Shown piece by piece: positions 33,770 to 45,542 of a DNA stretch of 64,000 bases. Position numbers and translations under genes: made by a program. The notes under the pieces were generated by a model. The model did no database searches. It was not told where the DNA came from and saw nothing but the letters and a program-made list of their open reading frames with translations. Numbering within the stretch: the first letter of the stretch is position 1; each line of letters starts with the position of its first letter. This stretch comes from Armigeres subalbatus (taxonomy: Eukaryota > Arthropoda > Insecta > Diptera > Culicidae), in contig NW_026943277.1 in assembly GCF_024139115.2 (NCBI RefSeq), forward strand, positions 1,240,001 to 1,304,000. The letters are read 5' to 3'.

Positions 33770-34098
33770 CAGAAATAAAATATCTAAATCCACATAAATC
33801 CTTTTTTTTTATTGTCTTTATTAATGAGGTTTTCGGCCCTTGACCGGTTCACCTCAACATAAATCCTGGCTGGTGCTGCCCAGCAATTCCAAAAAGACAT
33901 CGATGCAAAATGATTCGATATCTGTCAAAAGTAATCTTGCTCTGCAAGCAGGGTTATTTGATAATTATTGAAATGTCACTTTTAAGTTTAATTTCAGTTT
34001 AATTCTCCAAATGAGACAGACCCTAACCGTGTATTTGAAAATTTTTGAACTGTCACTTTTAAATTTAATTCGATTTTGATTCACGAATCGGACCAACG
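33770..34098. repeat. Partial MITE copies
   Basis: cactcagaaataaaata at 33770 is a lone left end of the 38893-type element. 33862-34022 matches the right two thirds of the MITE at 14903-15132. 34030-34098 matches one arm of the MITE at 46266-46500. Confidence 0.7.
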
Positions 34099-34374
34099 TC
34101 GCTGCAGAACCTAACTGGCATCCCTGCCAATATGGCTCCATATTTTTTGCGCAAGGACGCGTTGTTCGTCCGGCCGTTACGAAGGCTACGAATGAAAAGT
34201 AAAAACAAATAATGGTGAACAAAAACACGACCAACTCGTGCTACGTGAGCTAAAACGAGGTTTGTTAAAACTTAATTTTTATTTTCATTCATCTATGATC
34301 ACTCTAAAAACATTCTCGTTTACAACATTGATTGATTTAAGCCGTGACATTTGTAGAGAATAATTAATTTCACA

Positions 34375-34830
34375 ATGGACGTCCTATCGCGACCGGCAGA
34401 TGAATTCGTCAACGATGGCATGGTGGAGGAGCTGTGGGCCATGAAAGCCGTCGAGCACGCAGAGGTGCATTTCAATCTACTGTGCAGCGTTGATCCGCGT
34501 CTGCTACATCTTACGCCGTACGACAACGAAATTTACGAAGAATTCCGGAAGCAATTCCCCGACATGAACGTAGCCGTCGTGGACGAGAACGAGCTCAAGA
34601 GTCTGGATGGTAAGGCCAAGTGGCGAGCCTACATGGAGAAGTTCAACCGACTGGAGGACTACAGTTACGGGACGTTGTTGCGAGCCAGCGCTAGTGAGGA
34701 GTTTCACCCGGAGAATGCCATCCTGGTGGTTAGGATCCAATTCTGGGCGATTGAAATAGCGCGAAACCGAGAGGGACACAACGACTGCATTATGAAGAAG
34801 TTCAAGAGTCGCAGCAAAAAGGAGGAATAG
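34375..34830 (+). CDS. PBDC1: PBDC1 family protein (YPL225W-like)
   Basis: A complete single-exon 151-residue frame. The pattern ELWAMKAVEHAEVHFNLLCS, VDPRLL, then EIYEEFRKQFP, ELKSLDGKAKWR, YSYGTLLRA and IQFWAIEIARNREGHN follows animal PBDC1 and yeast YPL225W across the whole domain. Vertebrate PBDC1 has a longer C-terminal tail that is absent here. The yeast homologue has been linked to nascent translation factor eEF1A folding. No signal peptide or membrane segment, so it is presumably cytosolic. The ATG in cacaATGG is the only sensible start. It converges on NDUFB7. A candidate poly(A) signal aataaa at 35070-35075 would take its 3' UTR up to the NDUFB7 stop codon. Confidence 0.94.
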   Translation: MDVLSRPADEFVNDGMVEELWAMKAVEHAEVHFNLLCSVDPRLLHLTPYDNEIYEEFRKQFPDMNVAVVDENELKSLDGKAKWRAYMEKFNRLEDYSYGTLLRASASEEFHPENAILVVRIQFWAIEIARNREGHNDCIMKKFKSRSKKEE

Positions 34831-35090
34831 ATGTTCGATTTACGCTATTTATTTGTAGATTGGATTGTTTGAAATGGCAGGGACTTCGGATATGATGACA
34901 GCCCAGTACTTAGCCGCTTCTGTTAATCAGGTAATTCTACGTTTACTGCTCGAACGATGTTTTTTTCGCTTTAGGATATTCACGCTTGATAGAACCAATC
35001 GGTTGAAGATTTGAAAAATTGTTGCACGTTGGCCTTTTTTTGCCGCTACTACATTCAACATAAATTCTCAATAAAAGGGCAGGAAACGCT
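34831..35090. other. Shared 3' intergenic of PBDC1 and NDUFB7
   Basis: 260 bp between convergent stop codons. aataaa on the plus strand is at 35070-35075; on the minus strand it is at 34848-34853, so the two 3' UTRs may overlap. No other feature. Confidence 0.6.
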
Positions 35091-38000
35091 TCAAGCGAGC
35101 AGTTCTTTGTCTTGCTTCTTTTCGATTCTCTGCTTTCTGTGGAGCAATCGCTTCTCGCGTTCGTATTCCTTCATCCTGATGATGTAACTGAAAGATCGTA
35201 AGGAAAGGAATGATTATTTATTGGGAAATATAATTTATGTACTATTGTTTCGATTAAATATCGGTGCAAAAATGTTTCATTTCTCACGCAGATTTGGTTT
35301 GCATTTTAAAGTTAATGTAGTATGATGAAGTAGTCCTAGTTGAAACCATGTTGTTTGATTTTCCCATGAACATTTAAACGGCTGCTTTTACGCTTTGTGT
35401 TGGACTAGATCTGTTGCCACATCGATATCGTTGAACCATAGCTGCTCGTTCGCTTGTTCAGCGAATCAGATTTCGTAACGTATGTAGATCTCGATAATGT
35501 ATAAGACGAGCGTCTGATGACCCAAGTTGCAAATTGGCGTTGAGGTAGCTTAGTACAATCTTGTTGATTAGGAAAGCTTGACTCCCAGGCCAGGATAGAT
35601 CTGACACGCTTAGTTAGTGTAGACGGCGATGTACAGTACCTAAATCACCGATTAGACTCAAGTAGAGGTTGTTTGTCAGCGGTTCTGGCTCCTCATAGTC
35701 GTAATCCAAGAGCATCTTCGATGGGTTTGCGTTCTTCATCTTGAATCTCACGTGAGCTTTAGAATGTACGCCACTTGATTCTGTATATGGTTTTTCATTG
35801 GTTGTCTACGCCAAAAAAATAGCGAGTAACTTCGAACTTCGATACTTAGCCAATTTTCAAGGGGCTTATTATAATAGTCCACGTAAGTCAAACATTGTTT
35901 CATCTTTCCTTACTTGGTCTCTCATTAAGTTTAGAATCTCATGACCTGGAATACGAAACACCCTTCCTAATTCCACATGTGATCGCTCCTCCATAAAAAA
36001 ATACATGGTTTGATTGTTACGATTAGTCTATTCCTCGGAATAACAACTAACACATTTAGATATGCCTTTTTTACTTCGACGTACTGGACAACGGACGACT
36101 CTTTATTAGGAATATAAGGTTGACTGTGTGTTTGCTATATTTCTTTATTCAATCCTGTGTTCAGTCTAAGCGTCAGGCTTACGTCAGGTGTCGAGTCCTA
36201 TTTTATGAAATAAGAACATCGCAAGACGCCTCTCTCTTTCTTTCGATTACAGGATACTTTTTTTCTCGGTAACGCTTTCTTATCCAGGAAAAGACAATGT
36301 ACCAAAAATGGCATTTTGTCGAGCTTACGCTTTGACTTCTATAAACTTCGAAATGAGTTCACCTACATACTATAAACAATTTATTAAATATGTTCAGGAT
36401 ATTTTCCGAATCGTCATAGTCCAGAGCTGGAAGAGAAATTTTTCTCTAAAAAGTCGGAATTCATGCATTGCTTTTGTTTCCAAAATGTCATAAACAAAGG
36501 ATCTATTTTTTGGTAAATATCTTGGCACATGTTTCAAAATGGACAAATTGATATGAAATTTGCGAAAAAGAATGCACGTGTCTTGGAGGGACTCGAACCC
36601 TCAACCGCCCACTTCACACTCTATGCCTCTATGGCTTTTCCGCAAACATGACCTTTAAGTGGCCTTGTTGTGTAGGGGTTATCACGCCTATCTAGAAAGT
36701 ATGTTGAGGGTTTGAGCCCCTCCAAGACACGTAGATTCTTCAATATCATATCAATTTGTCCATTTCGAAACATGACTTTCGTACGGCCGAGTTGCCGAAT
36801 AATATGCAACATGAAAGGGTCTATGTATAACAAATAAATAAAGAATTAGATAACTATTGCTAAAAAAAAGTTGGGGTTGTATACAAGACACGACCGCTCG
36901 ACGTAAACTATGTACTTAAAACCAAATATAGTACACTGAACCAATTATTACGCTCTATATAGAAGAGAAGGAACTTTCACACCGACACTACTACCCAGCT
37001 TTAGCAGCATCTCCCACTCTGCGAGGGAGCAGGAACCACACTGTCTAGCAGCTGGGCCACCCCAGTTCAACAAATGAAAGTAGGCAATTGCCAAGGATTG
37101 GAACGCGGTGCATCTTGCATCTCTGATGCAAGAAAGAACTAAAATGTTCAATAGTTTAGCGTTGATAACTCGTAAGTTCCAATACTACTGGCAAATTGGT
37201 GGAGAGTTTGCGAATCGATTGATATATAAATCTTTATGGGGCCCTCCTTACCCGTGCGGTAAGACGCGCGGCTACAAAGCAAGACCATGCTGAGGGTGGC
37301 TGGGTTCGATTTCCGGTGCCGGTCTAGGCAATTTTCGGATTGGAAATTGTCTCGACTTCCCTGGGCATAAAAGTATCATCGTGTTAGCCTCATGATATAC
37401 GAATGGCAAAATGGGAACTTGGCTTAGAAACCTCGCAATTAATAACTGTGAAAGTGCTTAATGAACACTAAGCTGCGAGGCGGCTCTGTCCCAGTGTGGG
37501 TATGTAATGCCATTAAGAAGAAGAAGAAGAAGATAAATCTTTAAAATCCATTGAAAGATAAAGGACCTATTAATGTTACAAATCTTACATGATTTCGTGA
37601 CGGCCCCAATTTTAAAATTTTCATTTTACACTCTGTATCCGAGTCTTCCCCTTAGACGTAGTTTACGTCAAAAACACTTCGACTTGCATCAAAAATTCTC
37701 GAGTAGAGTAGATAGCAAAGTTTTAGCAGAATAATATCGATATGATTGGTTTTTAACGTTGTGTCGTTGTGTACCCTTTTCCATGGTACGTCAGCAAAAT
37801 TGAATTGGGAAAGGACTCTAACGGATAAGAAGCATCAGTTCCATACGAGTTAACAATGTAAAATAAGCATTCCAGGAAATGATTCCAATTCCAGTGTGTA
37901 TACTGAATCGTACAAACAGTGAAATCACTGCGCTTTTTAAGATTTATAAATTGAACTTTAGGCTTCAAAAGGCTAATCAGTCTTGTGTCGAAACAAATCT

Positions 38001-38568
38001 TACTCTACTTACTCTTCATATTCGCAGGTCAAATATTCGTGTTTCTCATGGGCACATTTGTACGCCCATGGCCACACTTTCGTTCGGCAGGCACTATATT
38101 CAAGCAGCTTGTGGGCACAGTAATCCCGGGCTTCCAGTGGCAGTTTGGCAGCTTCCATCTCCTGCTCGGTGGCAATCATCACTGAAATAAAATAAAAACT
38201 GAATTAAATAAAAAAAAAACCTCCCTTCTCTGTATCTACTCTTCAGAGATCGACCTGTCGCTTGTAATATTGAACATTTCGGTGTCTCTAACCTTCACAT
38301 GTTATGTAATTTTCGACGTAAACATTCACGAAATTATTATCCCACAAACGACAATTTTCACATTTGAAATATTCATTCAATCTATAACTTAAGCACTGTT
38401 GATTTTCAGCCCAATACGAACCTAAATTGGTTCTCAGTTATTGCCAAAAAACATACCTCTTTCTTTCCGGCCATTCGGAAAACCCAAATTTGCATCGAAC
38501 GCGGAATTCGTGAGGGGCTTGGGAGTTCCTTCCGGATTGGTCACATAAAGCGACATGTAGTTTCCCAT
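35091..38568 (-). CDS. NDUFB7: NADH dehydrogenase 1 beta subcomplex subunit 7 (complex I B18)
   Basis: Three exons on the minus strand: 38457-38568, 38013-38181 and 35091-35187, all with GT-AG borders (donors gtatgt and gtaagt). Joined they give 125 residues. The N-terminus MGNYMS keeps the glycine that is myristoylated in the human protein. Residues 38-58 (VMIATEQEMEAAKLPLEARD) match the family. Two CX9C motifs (C59-C69, C80-C90) form the CHCH helical hairpin that is disulphide-bonded in the intermembrane space. The C-terminus DYIIRMKEYEREKRLLHRKQ is strongly conserved and charged. This accessory subunit sits on the intermembrane-space face of the complex I membrane arm. Intron 2 is 2.8 kb and holds repeats. 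The small reading frames in other phases are shadows. Confidence 0.95.
35188..36499. other. NDUFB7 intron 2, left part
   Basis: Noncoding for NDUFB7. On the minus strand 35640-35760 reads KNANPSKMLLDYDYEEPEPL and onward for about 40 residues in one frame, unrecognised and flanked by stops; possibly an old retrotransposon remnant. Confidence 0.4.
36500..36800. repeat. Foldback repeat with a tRNA-like sequence in each arm
   Basis: ggccttgttgtgtaggggtt through gagggtttgagcccctc at 36661-36727 resembles a tRNA, with an intact T stem (gaggg/cccctc), a D-arm and a partly pairing acceptor. The left arm, 36570-36640, carries an inverted relative (gggactcgaaccctcaacc). Outer arms gacaaattgatatgaaat are also inverted. 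The anticodon stem is poor. Confidence 0.7.
37237..37532 (+). mobile_element. Full-length tRNA-derived SINE (Feilai-like), 11-bp TSD
   Basis: A tRNA-like head (ttacccgtgcggtaagacgc, then gctgggttcgatttccgg as B box), a SINE body and an (aag)n tail. ataaatcttta lies at 37226-37236 and 37533-37543. It is antisense to the host gene, in intron 2. Feilai is the tRNA-related SINE known from Aedes aegypti; assignment is from memory. Confidence 0.88.
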
Positions 38569-38892
38569 TATCAGGTGGTACTCTTTTCCGCGAATCGGAC
38601 CACAATCTGCTGCTGCAAATAAACACAGAATGTGAATTCAATTGCGTAAAATACGATTTTTACTTCGGGATCACGGTTTTTCTTACATCAAAACTCCCGA
38701 TTCTTCCAGCTAGAAATGTCGTTCTTTTTACTTTGACCAAAGATTCGTTTGTTTGACAGAAGGCGAATATGATAACATGAAAGAATTGAGGAAAATGTTT
38801 TCTTGGTCAAAAATATGGATGCATCCATACACTGAACTAATTCCCACTTAACATTTGAAAAGAGCCTCCCGAGCCTCCACATCCAACGTGTA
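38569..38892. promoter_or_regulatory. NDUFB7: NDUFB7 upstream region
   Basis: About 320 bp between the NDUFB7 start codon and the 38893-40384 element. The promoter and 5' UTR presumably lie here. On the minus strand a stretch ending tttgcag near 38616 could be an acceptor for a 5' UTR exon. No clear TATA box. Confidence 0.4.
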
Positions 38893-40384
38893 CACTCAGA
38901 ATTTAAAATAAACGCAAATAGTTTAAATTTTAATCATTTTAGTGATTTTCAACATTAAAACATAGCTATGTATAAAATTTATACTATCAAACATTCAAAT
39001 GTATACTAAGGCTGGTTTGTGCTGAAATATTTACAGTTGTATAACTAAGATTTGCTCAAGTGTGATGATACGCGTTTCAAGTTCTGAAAATGCAAAAACC
39101 TGCAACATGGCGATTCATACATATTTTTAAGCGTAAGTTTGTAGGTATTTTTCTTTAAAAACTGATAAACATATTTATTGAGTACATTAAACATGGTTTT
39201 TTTTTCAGGTGGTTTCGGACAAACATCAGTTATCGCACGTTGCGAAATAAAAATAAAATAGGAGGAAGTCGAAGTTATTGGTCTGAAATGATCGTTTCGA
39301 TGTAGCTGCAGTAATTGATCCAAAACGACGAGTTCCACCGTCATCATGCTAATATATCTCAGGCCAAAATCAGCACCCGGGTCCATCAAGTGTCAGATGC
39401 TCAATGATGTTCATATGTTCAATGAACGGGCGGAATCCAAGCTGATCGGAGGAAGGGCACAAAGAATGGCAAACATATATGGTTCTCTCAAATTGGATCG
39501 CACTGGGGCAGGACCAAAGCGGAACCCAGCTGAAAACTGCCACGGTAATGCGCTATTCTCGACGGAGATAGTTCGTAGTGAGACGCATCTAGTGTACGAC
39601 AAATTTTCTGAGATGGGGGGACTTATTGACACAATTGCACCAAGAAAAGCGATGGAGGAAGTCCTGACCGATCATAGGATGGCCATCATCGCTCCGCCGG
39701 AACATCATACGTGCCATTGGTTACGCTATCTGGTCGACTGATTTTGGGTCTGAAAGACCAAGATCTCGCATACCGAGCGTGGACACCTTTTACAAATTTG
39801 CCGTTGCAATTCAGTTATAGAATATAGTTATTATACTCAGTTTTATATATTCTACTGCAATAAAATCTAATATGCTTAACCTAAACTTTATTTAAAAATA
39901 TAGATTTTTTTTTTATTTACATACTGTTTCTGACAGATCCAAATCAAAACTAAAATCATTAAAACCCTTTTATTCTATTCTCATATACTGGAAAGTTATA
40001 CTATGCGCTAATAAGTTGAATTTATACTATCTCCGTATTGTTCAAGCTAAAACTAATTTGGGGTCAACCAGGCGAATAGCCAATTAGTACACGTAAAAAA
40101 ATTTAATGTTGTTTATTATTAATATTTCTAATACTTTTTTGCCAAAGCAGGCGCTTAATGACATGTATAAGAAAAAACTTATACATCGCATTAGTCACAT
40201 ACATTCGGAAACTTATACTTTTCATTAACTTATGAATGTTATTAGTTTTTTGATATGGGATCATTCATTAGGTGGCATAATGAAGAGTATAAGTATTTTC
40301 GAATGGTTTTTTGCCATAACATATAAGGTTATTTTTTTACGTGTATGACTTTTAACCTATTCAGCATACATTTATTTCTGAGTG
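38893..40384. mobile_element. TIR element CACTCAGAA, TSD TA, with a protein-like interior
   Basis: cactcagaatttaaaat at the left and tttatttctgagtg at the right, with TA at 38891-38892 and 40385-40386. The interior has a donor-like gcgtaagt at 39130, an acceptor-like ttttttttcag at about 39209, a 131-codon frame (39346-39741, unrecognised) and aataaa near 39860. It shares its right third, including ggggtcaaccaggcgaat, with 40703-41840. Confidence 0.8.
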
Positions 40385-40702
40385 TATACACATCTGTTCA
40401 AATATTACGTTATAACGCAATAGGGGGTGGGGGGTTGTTGAATTTTTGTTACGATTTGTTACGCAAAATATGGAGGGTGGGTGTCATTTGGAATATTGTT
40501 ACGCGTAACAAATTAATTGCATAGCGAAAAAAAATGTTTATTTTCTTTAAAATGGCATAAAATATTGCGCTTTTTGCACTTTATAAGAGTATTGCGAGAT
40601 TTTTTTCTCACAGTCATCTTTTTCTCACACTCAATACACTCAAAAAAGTTTGATTTTCCGTGTATAATATTTGTGTGTGAGTGCTCAATCTGAAAACATA
40701 TA

Positions 40703-41840
40703 CACTCAGAAATAGAACAAATTTAAAATAGATTTAAAACTATACATTTTCGGCATTTTTCAAAGTTATACGAAGCATAGTTTAAATAGTATACTAGCAT
40801 TAATAAAAATGTATACTATGAAAGAATAACGTGAATTTATTAACTTCATGTATTGATTTCGTTGATCAAGATGGCACCGTTTTTTCGCATAACCAACTCG
40901 GTTAAAGAGCGAAGAATTTTCATTTCATTTTCAAGTTTGCAACCATCAAGTTTGTAACAAAATCATAATGTTGAAGAAAAAACGTAAGTATTATATTATA
41001 TATTATATACTTGAGTAAAAATCAAGCCGTTTCAATTGTTTTAAAATATGTTTACTTTTTGCTGCATAACTATGATGATCATCAGAGCGCTCCTAATTCG
41101 GTCGGCCAAAACCGTAACATCGGATCTGGATGAGCGCCAGACCGCAGCGTTTGAAACAAGTCTTCCAAAACATCAGTTTGCCGTCGGAAGACAGACCGGC
41201 GATGGCAAGACAATTCACACATTGCAGATTATCTGTACATGCACCTGGTGATTCATGGCCGGATCGTCTACGTTCTGGATGCCTTGGCGGAATTACATAC
41301 AACACTTTTCTATGTGGTGCTAGGAAGGCATTCTCGGTGGAGAAAACCAAGCCGCACGTATTTACATTCAGTTCAGCGAGTTAGTGAGATTCCGGCTCCC
41401 CATCCACAAGTGGTCCCAATGCAGCACAAACATCTACCACCAACACCACCCCGGAAAGGGAAAATGTTGAAAATGTACCTCAGGCCCTGGTCGTGTATAT
41501 GACGCCTCCATCACGAATGATGGTGGTACCAAATTCCAATTTCATTGATCTAAATTATGGATTTTAATAAAGATAATAATAAATATACTTTGATTGTGAT
41601 TTTTGTTTTAATGATTGTATTATGAATGTAAACCATTGAAAACAAACGAACATAACCTACAATTCATAGCCAATTCCAGAATAAACTAAAGAGTCATATA
41701 TCTAACTTATACTACAGGACGATTTTCTCAAATTTATACTATCCTGGTATTGCTGTATCGAATACGAGTTTGGGGTCAACCAGGCGAATCGTCATTTAGA
41801 ATGAATTTTAAACTATTTAGTATTAATTTATTTCAAAGTG
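40703..41840. mobile_element. Second CACTCAGAA element, TSD TA, different interior
   Basis: Ends cactcagaaatagaac and atttatttcaaagtg with TA at 40701-40702 and 41841-41842. It has an ATG with donor-like aaac/gtaagt at 40990, an acceptor-like catcag at about 41087, overlapping open frames in 41090-41500 and aataaa near 41563. The frames do not resemble those of 38893-40384. Confidence 0.75.
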
Positions 41841-41842
41841 TA

Positions 41843-43213
41843 GACGTCAAATCATGCCCGCATTGGAAAATGTCTAAAAGCGAACAAAAATCTACCTCAT
41901 TATGACACAAACCACCCTAGTGAAGCTTCAAATTCATCTTGGGCACCAACCATGTGCCTTCAACTAAGTGCTGTAAAAGTGCACCCCGCCATTTTTGCTT
42001 TTGCTTCATTTCCATATTCCGCTTCGCACTCGCACCACGTTTCCGAAAATTTTCTCACCGTTTTGTATTCGGGAGTACATTAAACATTTCGCCGGCGAAT
42101 TTACTGGAAGTGTGCCGTTCCGCTTGATAACGGATTGCGCGATAATAAGATCGGAATAGAACGAAAAAAAAAACAATGTTTCGAATGTTGGTTTATTTCG
42201 GTTGCAGTTTCTCCGCGGACGATTATTTTCTAGATAACTCGTCATCAAACTAAAAGAAATTCCAGGCAACTTTTGTAGTTATCAAATGCATGCTGCTTCG
42301 GACTTCTAGAGATCGGATTTGTCTGGTGTAGCACCGGCGTTGTGGGTGGCCTGGTGGTGAGTATAGAACAATTGTCCTCCCAGTGGCGTTTCCAAAACCT
42401 CAATCTACATGTGCACTGGAAAACTGGATAATCATACGGAAAACCCTTCTTTTTTTCTTTCAAACAGGATTGCAATTATAATGGACCGCTTTTCCGTCAT
42501 TCGTAGCAGGGCCGAGTACGGAACCGTTTTATAGGCTAATGCCTTGTTGAGTTATTGTTCTCTTTGGCCATCGATCGATCCTTGATCAATAGCAGAAGTA
42601 TGCTACTTATTCATCGAACTCATCTAGTCTTCATAAATCTAAAGAAAAATGTATTATTCGCATGAAATAAAATATAAAATATATTTAAAATGTTTCTGAA
42701 TGTAATGTAAACATCCGAAAATAAAAAAGAATGAAAAGTAGAAAGATCAAGGTACCCATATCTCCATCAAATCTAGCAAAAATCTAGTAGAATCCACCTA
42801 GCCATGTCTAGGAGAATTCTCTGCGTTATCTAAGAGAATCTATCTGTCAAATCGCTATCGGTTCAAACGGTTTAAATTTGAGGTAGAAACGGTTGTTGCA
42901 TTTGAGGCGGATTTGAGGTCTGACAGGTTCTAGACATCGAAGAAAAATATCTAGTAGACTAATTTTTTTGTCTCAGAGATATCACGGGAGACATCTAAAA
43001 GATCTTTCCGAGTGGGTGGCGGGAATCGATTTAGTGTACACGCTTACATGTGACTAACGAGTAATGGGTTATAATTAGGTAAATTTCAGTAACAAAAATC
43101 GATCAACCCGAAATGAGAGTGAGTGTGAGATAAAGAAGCGGGCAAATCACAATCTACACATAACTCTTCAATTTGGTGAAATCGGCAATATACAATGCAA
43201 TTTATTTATTGTA
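41843..43213. other. No gene recognised
   Basis: 41930-42480 has moderate GC and short frames on both strands without motifs. 42770-43010 repeats ctag/agaatc-like words. It lies inside the composite bounded at 40395 and 43908. Confidence 0.35.
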
Positions 43214-43754
43214 GGGTAAAATGCCCAATAGTGGACCCCCTAGTAGCGAAATTTTGCTCTTTTTGTCATAAAGAGTAGAAATTTTCAACATATTAATTCT
43301 GCTTGACATCTAATACCAAGTCCTGCATCTCCTCTTCACGATACATACATAAAACACTCAAATACACGTTATTCGTTGAAATTAACATTTTAAAGTCTGA
43401 CTGAATTCGCCCTATAGTAGACCCCCTGGGGGTCCATAATAGGAATTTGCTTCCCTATAGTCGACACTTCATTTGATTTTTATGTTCCGTTTCGGGACGT
43501 TCTTTTTCCCTATTATGGACCCCCCAAAATATTCCTATAATGGACACTCTCGTGTTTATTTTTTATGGAATTGTAAAAAATCATCTAATTTTACTTTCCA
43601 TAGCATTTCCAATGCATGTAATCAAATCATAGGACTGTAAGGTAGGTTCCCCCGATGGAATTTCATAGCAAAATGTTAACATTGTGCTGTAATAATGCAA
43701 AAATGGCTGGAGGGTCCACTATTGGTTGGGGGTCCACTATTGGGCACTTTACCC
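43214..43754. mobile_element. MITE with termini GGGTAAAATGCCCAATAGTG, TSD TA
   Basis: Copy of the element at 27558-28224 with high identity and the same termini; TA at 43212-43213 and 43755-43756. It provides the empty site for the 120-bp MITE nested in the other copy. Confidence 0.88.
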
Positions 43755-43930
43755 TAACGTGTTTTAAATTTCACCAATTTTTTTTAAACAAAATTAGTTA
43801 CGCGTTACGCTAAGGGGTGGGGGTAGTTCTGAAAATTGTTACAGATTGTTACGAGGGGGTGGGGGGTTCTCAAAAACAAGGTTTATCGCGTTACGTAATA
43901 TTTGAACATACACATTGAGAAAATGCCGTT

Positions 43931-44158
43931 TGGAAAAAGTGCATCACAATCCAGGACCTCGATGCGGAATTAAAAAATTGTGGACTGTATTTTCGGGGAT
44001 CGCTGAATGGTTTTGTCGTAGTGGCTGAACGAGTGAAGAATCCTTTTCGAGTGGACAGGTTTCCAATCGGGATATTATTGCTTTTCTCACCGAAGAATAG
44101 ATTACCGTGCAAATTTGTCGAAGCACTAAAACAAATGCTCACACGTCCAATTGTATAG
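43931..44158 (+). pseudogene. Unrecognised protein-like frame
   Basis: A frame of 76 codons without a start, reading KKCITIQDLDAELKNCGLYF, RGSLNGFVVVAERVKNPFRV, DRFPIGILLLFSPKNRLPCK and ending in a stop after MLTRPIV. The amino-acid pattern looks like genuine protein (alternating hydrophobics, helix ends), but I cannot name it. It begins just beyond the 40395-43908 composite, which may have separated it from its upstream part. Confidence 0.4.
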
Positions 44159-45280
44159 AATTCAGCGAAAGCACAATCCTAACATCATTCTTGCACCTTT
44201 TTTTACATCCCAAAAAGCTTTTTCTTGCAGAGGAGTCGTCATCCATATATGGAGAAACCAATGGGACAATATTTTTTGCTTGATTTTTTGCATGGTCGAA
44301 AACTGCAAAATTTGCAATAGTGAATGAAAGAAGTCGGAAAATTGACCTTTCCCGTCAAAAAATTTTATTCGCTCAATCGATTCTTTGGTTTAATCATTGA
44401 CGAATACATAGACCGAAATGTCCGGTACAAAGCCATCAGAAAATCGGGCACCATGTCTTCTTCTTCATTTTGAAGAAAATACCCCTCGTGGGTGACGAAT
44501 TACATTATACATAAATATTTTACGAGCGCTGACTTACCCCTCTCGACGTTTTGACCGTTTGTCTGTTTTTCTCCCTCACCTTGCGACGTCGTTTCAGTTT
44601 TGCATCGTGCATACATATTAATCCAAGACAACATTTTCAAAACGACTTATCTGCTTGTAAACAAAGATTCAAACGACGATTTGACGAATCTGTTTGCTCT
44701 CCCACGCAAACCAGCACCATTCGTCAATGGTTTAATTATAGAGTAAAATCAGCAGTGATTCAAATCGTTCGGGGCTGTCAGTTTGAATATGAATCTGAAA
44801 CATTAATTTTTCCAGCAGCTGTTCTAGATTCATTTTTTATACCAGTCAACTGTCAAAAAATTAAAACTGGTATAAGAGCATCATTATCGGTCACGAGCAT
44901 TTTAATCACCCGCGCAGCGCTTTCATTTTAGTTTCATCACTCACTTCCGTATCGGTCACTATTTTCGGCTCTCAATTTGGTTGCTGTATTCCGTACCGGT
45001 GACGTTTGACAGTTGACAGTTCATCAAATAGCAGCGCTCTTATCGCGCTACCAAATTTGGTCGCCTGTCAGTCGCGCTACTGTTATAGCAGCGCGTTTAG
45101 TAGCGACCGGTAAAGTGTCAAGTAATGATACTGCGCTGCCAAACGGCTCAAACTCACCACCGGTAATCTTGCTCTAACGTTCAGTTCTATTTTCTGCAGA
45201 TTTGAATCACGAGATTCAAATAATTTTCAATTGTTTCGATGTATGAATGCGTCATTTTATCTACGGATCAATCCACTTTG
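44159..45280. other. Noncoding with one MITE arm
   Basis: 44613-44725 matches the left arm of the MITE at 47074-47844 (gacaacattttcaaaacgac, aaacaaagattcaaacgacg, cacgcaaaccagcacc) and then breaks off. 44860-45180 contains repeated agcgc-rich words and degenerate inverted sequence. Confidence 0.5.
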
Positions 45281-45527
45281 TGTTGGAATATCAGGTAGTG
45301 TGCGACGCTTCGCTGTAGATCGAAGATGGATAGGAGGTAGGCGCCAGTTGGTTGTAGTTGCTCTTGGGTAGATTAAGGAATATTGTTGTGGATGTATTGT
45401 AGATACCTATTGTTGAATAAAGAGAACTGCAGCTACTGGCAGAAGTATCAGTCAGTAGCCTGCCGTGGTGTAGAGAGGGAACTCTAGTGGTTATTCTTTG
45501 TGAGGGGGTTCCCTTATCTGGCCAACA
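45281..45527 (+). repeat. 5' LTR, 247 bp
   Basis: TG...CA ends with the 6-bp inverse tgttgg/ccaaca. Contains aataaa near 45417. The first 168 bp match the 3' LTR with about four differences. Confidence 0.82.
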
Positions 45528-45542
45528 GGTTATGGGCCCAGG
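45528..45542 (+). promoter_or_regulatory. Copia-type primer binding site
   Basis: ggttatgggcccagg, immediately after the 5' LTR, as in copia (recalled). Confidence 0.75.

Larger units (their letters stand above)
40395..43908. mobile_element. Composite bounded by TGTTCAAATATTACG termini
   Basis: tgttcaaatattacg begins at 40395 and its inverse ends at 43908. Flanks tacacatc and tacacatt form an 8-bp duplication with one mismatch. GGGGGTGG-rich sequence adjoins both ends. Two TA-flanked elements are nested inside. Whether the two ends belong to one insertion or to two separate copies is uncertain. Confidence 0.5.

Noticed and set aside
36661..36727. Possible functional tRNA gene
   Set aside because: T stem is good, but the anticodon stem and part of the acceptor do not pair, and it lies inside an inverted-repeat element.
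37238..37325. Possible functional tRNA gene at the SINE head
   Set aside because: A and B boxes are present, but the sequence continues into a SINE body and (aag)n tail with target duplications.
38438..38641. Minus-strand 67-codon frame beginning MNSHSVFICSS
   Set aside because: Wrong phase across NDUFB7 exon 1; the correct frame starts at 38568 and splices into the conserved CHCH exon.
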